DNA of 6,002 nucleotides from Acidobacteriota bacterium (GTDB lineage Bacteria; Acidobacteriota; Thermoanaerobaculia; Multivoradales; SZUA-115): positions 1-6,002 of the forward strand of contig QIHU01000079.1 of assembly GCA_003231035.1 (NCBI GenBank). The letters run 5' to 3'. The position numbers and the translations under genes were made by a program. The notes beneath the pieces were generated by a model. It made no database searches. It had not been told where the DNA came from and saw nothing but the letters and a program-made list of their open reading frames with translations. Positions 4,843 through 6,002 of the stretch are shown piece after piece (the stretch's first letter is position 1; each line of letters starts with the position of its first letter).

Positions 4843-6002
4843 ATGAACAAGAGAATCCTAGTCACGGGTGGCCTCGGTCAAATTGGTTCGGAACTGGTCC
4901 AAGCGCTGCGCCAGAAATCGGGCGAAGGCCAGGTCATTGCCTCGGATATTCGCTTGCCCCCCGGCGCGGGCTCCGCCGCCGATCGCTTTGCCTATGTCGA
5001 CTGTACCAATTTGAACCACCTGCGCGATGTGGTGCGCAAGTACGATATCGGCGCCATCTACCACCTGGCGGCTCTGCTGTCAGCGGTGGCGGAAGAAAAG
5101 CCGCACGTGGCCTGGCAGGTGAACATGGACGGCCTGTACCAGGTCTTGGAGGTTGCCCGCGAGTATGGTTGCGCGGTCTTCTTCCCGAGTTCGATCGGTG
5201 TCTTTGGCCCCGGCACGCCGCGCCAGAACACCCCGCAGGACACCCTGCTGCGGCCGACCACGATGTACGGCGTCACCAAGGTCGCGGGAGAACTGCTTTG
5301 TGACTACTACTGGAACCGGTTCGGTGTCGACACCCGTGGCGTACGCTTCCCTGGGCTGATCTCCCACGGTGCCCTTCCCGGAGGCGGTACCACCGACTAT
5401 GCGGTGGAGATGTTCTATTCCGCGGTGCAACACCGGCGGTACCGTTGTTTCTTGCGACCCGACAGCCGGCTCGACATGATGTACATGCCGGATGCGATCA
5501 AGGCGGTGATGACCTTGATGGCGACGCCAGCCGACCAGCTCATCCACCGCAACGCCTTCAACATCGCCGCCCTGAACTTCACCCCTGAAGAACTGGCGGC
5601 TGAGATTCGTCGCCATCTTCCGGATTTCGAGATCGAATATCAGGTCGACCCCATCCGGCAAGCGATCGCCGACACCTGGCCGGAGTCGATGGACGACAGT
5701 GTCGCGCGCCAAGAGTGGGGTTGGCGGGCGGACTACGATCTAGCCACCTTGACGAAAGAGATGCTCGATCATCTCTATCCCTCGCTCAACCCTCGCAAGG
5801 AGACCACCATGCCTCTCGACAAACTTCACCGGGCGCTGGCGGCCGACCTCGACCGTCGGCGTCAGCAGGGCATGCTCAAGGGGGCCGAGAACGTCATCGT
5901 CGGTGTGCTGTCGGCGACCGCGACCCAGGGGCCGCGCTACTTGCTCGAAGGGGAAGGGGAGCGGCCATTCCTCAAGATGAATTCGAACAATTACCTGGGG
6001 AT
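4843..6002 (+). CDS. L-threonine 3-dehydrogenase (SDR type) fused to 2-amino-3-ketobutyrate CoA ligase, partial
   Basis: A continuous frame of 386 codons that runs off the right edge. Residues 1 to about 312 are an extended short-chain dehydrogenase: Rossmann G9-x-x-G12-x-x-G15, Asp35 for NAD ribose, S116/S117, and the catalytic Y142-x-x-x-K146. Marks of the animal/trypanosome/bacterial SDR threonine dehydrogenases follow: FPGLIS, LPGGGTTDYAVE, FLRPDSRLDMMYMPDA and RQAIADTWPESMDDS. This part oxidises L-threonine to 2-amino-3-ketobutyrate with NAD+. From M323 the protein resembles the N-terminus of KBL (glycine C-acetyltransferase, a PLP enzyme of the alpha-oxoamine synthase family), with NNYLG at 382-386. 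KBL converts the intermediate and CoA to glycine and acetyl-CoA. Both halves are cytosolic. No stop separates them. The ATG at 4843 fits the family start MNKRILVTGG, though its Shine-Dalgarno is weak; an in-frame TGA at 4783 closes the frame upstream. Related oxoamine synthases (such as BioF) are less likely given the partner. Confidence 0.9.
   Translation, partial: MNKRILVTGGLGQIGSELVQALRQKSGEGQVIASDIRLPPGAGSAADRFAYVDCTNLNHLRDVVRKYDIGAIYHLAALLSAVAEEKPHVAWQVNMDGLYQVLEVAREYGCAVFFPSSIGVFGPGTPRQNTPQDTLLRPTTMYGVTKVAGELLCDYYWNRFGVDTRGVRFPGLISHGALPGGGTTDYAVEMFYSAVQHRRYRCFLRPDSRLDMMYMPDAIKAVMTLMATPADQLIHRNAFNIAALNFTPEELAAEIRRHLPDFEIEYQVDPIRQAIADTWPESMDDSVARQEWGWRADYDLATLTKEMLDHLYPSLNPRKETTMPLDKLHRALAADLDRRRQQGMLKGAENVIVGVLSATATQGPRYLLEGEGERPFLKMNSNNYLG
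5797..5811 (+). promoter_or_regulatory. Internal ribosome binding site and ATG at the TDH/KBL junction
   Basis: AAGGAG (5797-5802) lies 6 nt before an ATG (5809-5811), in the same frame as the upstream dehydrogenase. The residues after this ATG, MPLDKLHRALAADL, look like an ordinary KBL N-terminus. The site could start separate KBL synthesis inside the fused gene, or be a relic of two formerly separate, closely spaced genes. It is stronger than the site in front of the dehydrogenase itself. Confidence 0.6.

Noticed and set aside
4728..4865. N-terminal extension of the small membrane gene to the ATG at 4863-4865
   Set aside because: The extension is basic, overlaps the threonine dehydrogenase start on the other strand, and lacks the hydrophobic character of the rest of the protein.
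5080..5712. 210-codon minus-strand open frame
   Set aside because: It lies entirely antisense to the threonine dehydrogenase, whose catalytic and signature motifs are intact. GC-rich codons commonly leave the opposite frame open.

Overview
The window is high-GC bacterial chromosomal DNA with no RNA genes, insertion sequences, CRISPR arrays or phage genes that I can see. The long secreted protein in the middle carries ELWxTDGTxxGT repeats and ends in two copies of a Cys/FWFF domain. I associate that combination with Acidobacteriota, especially Thermoanaerobaculia-type genomes. This placement rests on memory of the families, not on a search, and is moderately confident.

Layout. (1) Positions 1-690, minus strand: a 54-residue one-helix membrane protein resembling DUF5989/SxtK, followed 43 nt downstream by the N-terminal 160 residues of an MFS permease that runs off the left edge. 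(2) Positions 691-839: a divergent intergenic region. It holds a possible leaderless promoter for the minus-strand pair, a 14-bp inverted repeat, a candidate plus-strand promoter and a strong Shine-Dalgarno. (3) Positions 840-4391, plus strand: a 1183-residue exported protein with about 19 degenerate repeats of about 47 residues and a duplicated C-terminal domain. (4) Positions 4449-4727, minus strand: a small, convergent, unrecognised membrane protein. (5) Positions 4843-6002, plus strand, running off the right edge: an SDR-type L-threonine 3-dehydrogenase whose reading frame continues without a stop into 2-amino-3-ketobutyrate CoA ligase (glycine C-acetyltransferase).

Function. The clearest biology is at the right end. 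Threonine dehydrogenase makes 2-amino-3-ketobutyrate, an unstable intermediate, and KBL cleaves it with CoA to glycine and acetyl-CoA. Here both steps lie in one frame, and a good internal Shine-Dalgarno and ATG at the junction could also yield free KBL. The other genes show no metabolic link to this pathway. The secreted repeat protein and the DUF5989/MFS pair are functionally unassigned.
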